Origin: Paroedura picta
Taxonomy: Eukaryota; Chordata; Lepidosauria; Squamata; Gekkonidae
Length of the DNA stretch: 64,000 bases
NCBI RefSeq assembly: GCF_049243985.1
Contig: NC_135375.1
Coordinates: 21,948,490 to 22,012,489 of the forward strand
Direction of reading: 5' to 3'
In this document: positions 62,566 through 64,000 of the stretch, in pieces
How the letters are laid out: each line of letters begins with the position of its first letter
How positions within the stretch are numbered: position 1 is the stretch's first letter
Notes under the pieces: generated by a model
Told to the model about the DNA's origin: nothing
Database searches by the model: none
The model's input: the letters and a program-made list of their open reading frames with translations, nothing else
Translations under genes and position numbers: made by a program

Positions 62566-63119
62566 CTCCAGAAGCATAGTCCAAAAATCCAATCCAGGGT
62601 CAAGGGTTTCAGAGAGACTTACAATGCAAAAGAGTCAGGCACTGTGGGCGTCAGCCTTGTCGCTGGCAGCACGGTTGCTTCCACAACACCTTGAGCATCC
62701 AGCTGTGCTCAGTTGAGGCATCCTCCGCCAGCTCAGTCCTCATCCCGAGGAGCCATATCTCCTTGAAGCCACCGGCGATGGGCTGAAAGCCGGGCGCTGT
62801 GTCTTTTAGCTGTCAGCTCCTTTAGAAGATGTTGCCTGTGATAACTTGCAGCTGTCAGAGTCCAGTGGCACCCTGAAGACCAACAAAGATTTATTATCAG
62901 AAAGAGAGGCGGCAGCTTTAGAAGGATCTATTTTAATCTAATTTGTGAACCCCATCCCAGACCACCCCCTCCTCCTTCCACTTCCCTCTGAGGCTTGGAG
63001 GCTGCAGATCCCTGCTGCGAGAGAGCTCCCCCTGCAGGTGAGTTCCATAATGACAGCCTGCAGCCTTTCCAGGTCCTGGGGGGAAGGAGAGGCAGAGTTC
63101 TTCCACTCCACCCCCCTAA
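62566..63119. other. Unassigned, possibly part of a Helitron-like element
   Basis: A phrase near 62852-62900 (GAGTCCAGTGGCACCCTGAAG, ACCAACAAAGATTTATTATC) is common in reptile repeats. The rest, up to the Helitron-like end, could be its body, but I cannot place a 5' end. Confidence 0.4.
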
Positions 63120-63164
63120 TCTAGGGCCTGTTGTATTCATGAATGCAACAGGCTTGGCCCCTAG
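63120..63164 (+). mobile_element. Helitron-like 3' terminus, copy 3
   Basis: GCCTGTTG (63126-63133) pairs with CAACAGGC (63146-63153) around TATTCATGAATG, which itself is nearly palindromic. TTGGCCC, CTAG and T follow. Confidence 0.68.
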
Positions 63165-63176
63165 TCAAATGATAAC

Positions 63177-63718
63177 AGCCAGCTTGGTATAGTGCAGGCT
63201 TTCTCCGTCAGGTTCTCATTATGGACCTGGAAGGGTTTCCTGAACGGGTGGGAGTTAATTCATTATTATATATTTTTTAAATTTGTTAAGTATTTATCAG
63301 GTGATATGACCATACATGGTGCCCCTCCCTGCCTCCTCCCAAAATGGCCAATGATGGGCCTGGAGGGAGTAGGAATGGGAGGGGCCCCAGGTGGGCGTGT
63401 GCACAGCTATGCTTCTCAACCATATCCTGAAGGTCATGCCACTTCTGGGGTCTCTCAAATGTTTTGAGAGGAATGTTTTGGGGGTTTCTCGATGGTAAAA
63501 CAGTTGAGAACAGCTGGTGCAGCGGTTAAGGATGGCGGTCTCTAATCTAGAGAGCAGAGTTTGAGTCCCCACTCGTCTACATGTGGCCAGCTGGGTGACC
63601 TCGGGCTAGTCACAGTTGTGTTGGAACTGTTCTCACAGAGCTCTCACAGGCTCACCTACCTCACAGGGTACCTGTTCTGGGTAGAGGAAGGAAAGGTGAT
63701 TGTAAGCTGCTCTGAGAG
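63177..63718 (+). mobile_element. SINE-A split by hAT-S
   Basis: AGCCAGCTTGGTATAGTG stops at 63194. After hAT-S it resumes with GTGCAGCGGTTAAGGATGG, GAGTTTGAGTCCCC (B box), CTACATGTGGCCAGC and GGTGATTGTAAGCTGC. Confidence 0.82.
63195..63516 (+). mobile_element. hAT-S inside SINE-A
   Basis: CAGGCTTTCTCCGTCAGG at the left and AGTTGAGAACAGCTG at the right. GGTTTCCTGAACGGGTGGG, GGTGATATGACCATACATGG, GCACAGCTATGCTTCTC and GCCACTTCTGGGGTCTC match the 50.67-kb copy. Flanks GTATAGTG and GTGCAGCG agree at 5 of 8. Confidence 0.82.
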
Positions 63719-63744
63719 AGTGTTTAAAGCATTGTAATGTACTG

Positions 63745-63921
63745 CACTCACTGAATGTGTGAAAGGTAACCTGCCATACAGGGTTAAACTGTGTTTAAAG
63801 GTTGGATACACACTTTTCTTGGATGCTTTCGGATGCTTTGGGCTGATCCTGCGTTGAGCAGGGGGTTGGACTAGATGGCCTGCATTGACCCCTTCCAACT
63901 CTATGATTCTATGATTCTATG
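63745..63921 (+). mobile_element. CR1 LINE 3' end, sense
   Basis: AAGGTTGGATACACACTTTTC, CTTTGGGCTGATCCTGCG, GTTGAGCAGGGGGTTGGAC and CCAACTCTATGATTCTATG. It has the CR1 tail in direct orientation. Confidence 0.95.
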
Positions 63922-64000
63922 TTCACAAACAGCCAAACTGACTGAAGAAAAGTCAGCTCTCTGTGGCTGATAAAATGACCGTAGGCCACGCCAGCAGATG

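Overview
This window reads as non-genic DNA from a vertebrate, most likely a squamate reptile (lizard). The reason is its mix of mobile elements: CR1 LINE 3' ends, L2-type LINEs, BovB/RTE LINEs, several tRNA-derived SINEs, a 5S-rRNA-derived SINE and many non-autonomous hAT elements, one of them SPIN-like. I cannot name the species. I found no host exon, tRNA or rRNA gene, CRISPR or bacterial feature that I can support. The longer open frames are either LINE remnants (L2, BovB/RTE, CR1) or products of simple sequence and GC-rich repeats. The window is best seen as a gene desert or a very large intron. I recognised no retroviral or Polinton coding remnant.

Labels used below. SINE-A: tRNA head with TGGTGTAGTGG, tail (CTT)n. 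SINE-B: head with GTGGCGCAGAGTGG, tail ending in CCTTTACCTTT. SINE-C: tRNA-like head with GGCATGCAGAAGGTCCC. SINE-T: an older tRNA-headed family. 5S-SINE: 5S-rRNA-like head. MITE-P: palindromic hAT element with ends CAGGGGTAGTCAA. hAT-G: GC-rich hAT element of about 371 bp. hAT-S: hAT element with ends near CAGCCTTTCTCAAC. Repeats D, E, F, H and R1 are unclassified families seen two or more times here.

Layout. 0-5.3 kb: a large imperfect inverted repeat, a GC-rich repeat, and a three-deep nest (an RTE LINE holding an L2 LINE holding a BovB end). 5.3-15 kb: SINE-B with a perfect 15-bp duplication, SINE-A copies, L2 and CR1-like pieces, BovB. 15.9-16.8 kb: a 5S-SINE split by two MITE-P-type elements and one SINE-A. 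20-25 kb: MITE-P, CR1-like and L2 pieces. 25.1-27.7 kb: a mariner-like foldback, then five exact-length 143-bp tandem units made from half a MITE-P plus a SINE-A head, ended by a whole MITE-P. 28-38 kb: SINE-B, CR1, Harbinger-like MITE, repeat D, SINE-C, SINE-A. 40-53 kb: two R1 copies each nested in an older element, L2, CR1, hAT-G, a 25-bp SINE-B relic with 13-bp duplications, an RTE/MITE-P/CR1 nest, a Helitron-like end, and an RTE inside hAT-S. 53-64 kb: Helitron-like GC-rich hairpin element, second hAT-G, CR1 with MITE-P, SPIN-like hAT, palindromic MITE, SINE-A split by hAT-S.

How the parts relate. The elements act on each other rather than as a pathway. LINE families probably supply the retrotransposition machinery for SINEs that share their tails, and the hAT families share one target rule: each of eleven 8-bp target sites I could read has TA at positions 4-5. 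Several long stretches without recognisable repeats (around 24.5, 28, 48, 50, 54.7 and 60.8 kb) look like candidates for conserved regulatory DNA, but this cannot be shown from one sequence.
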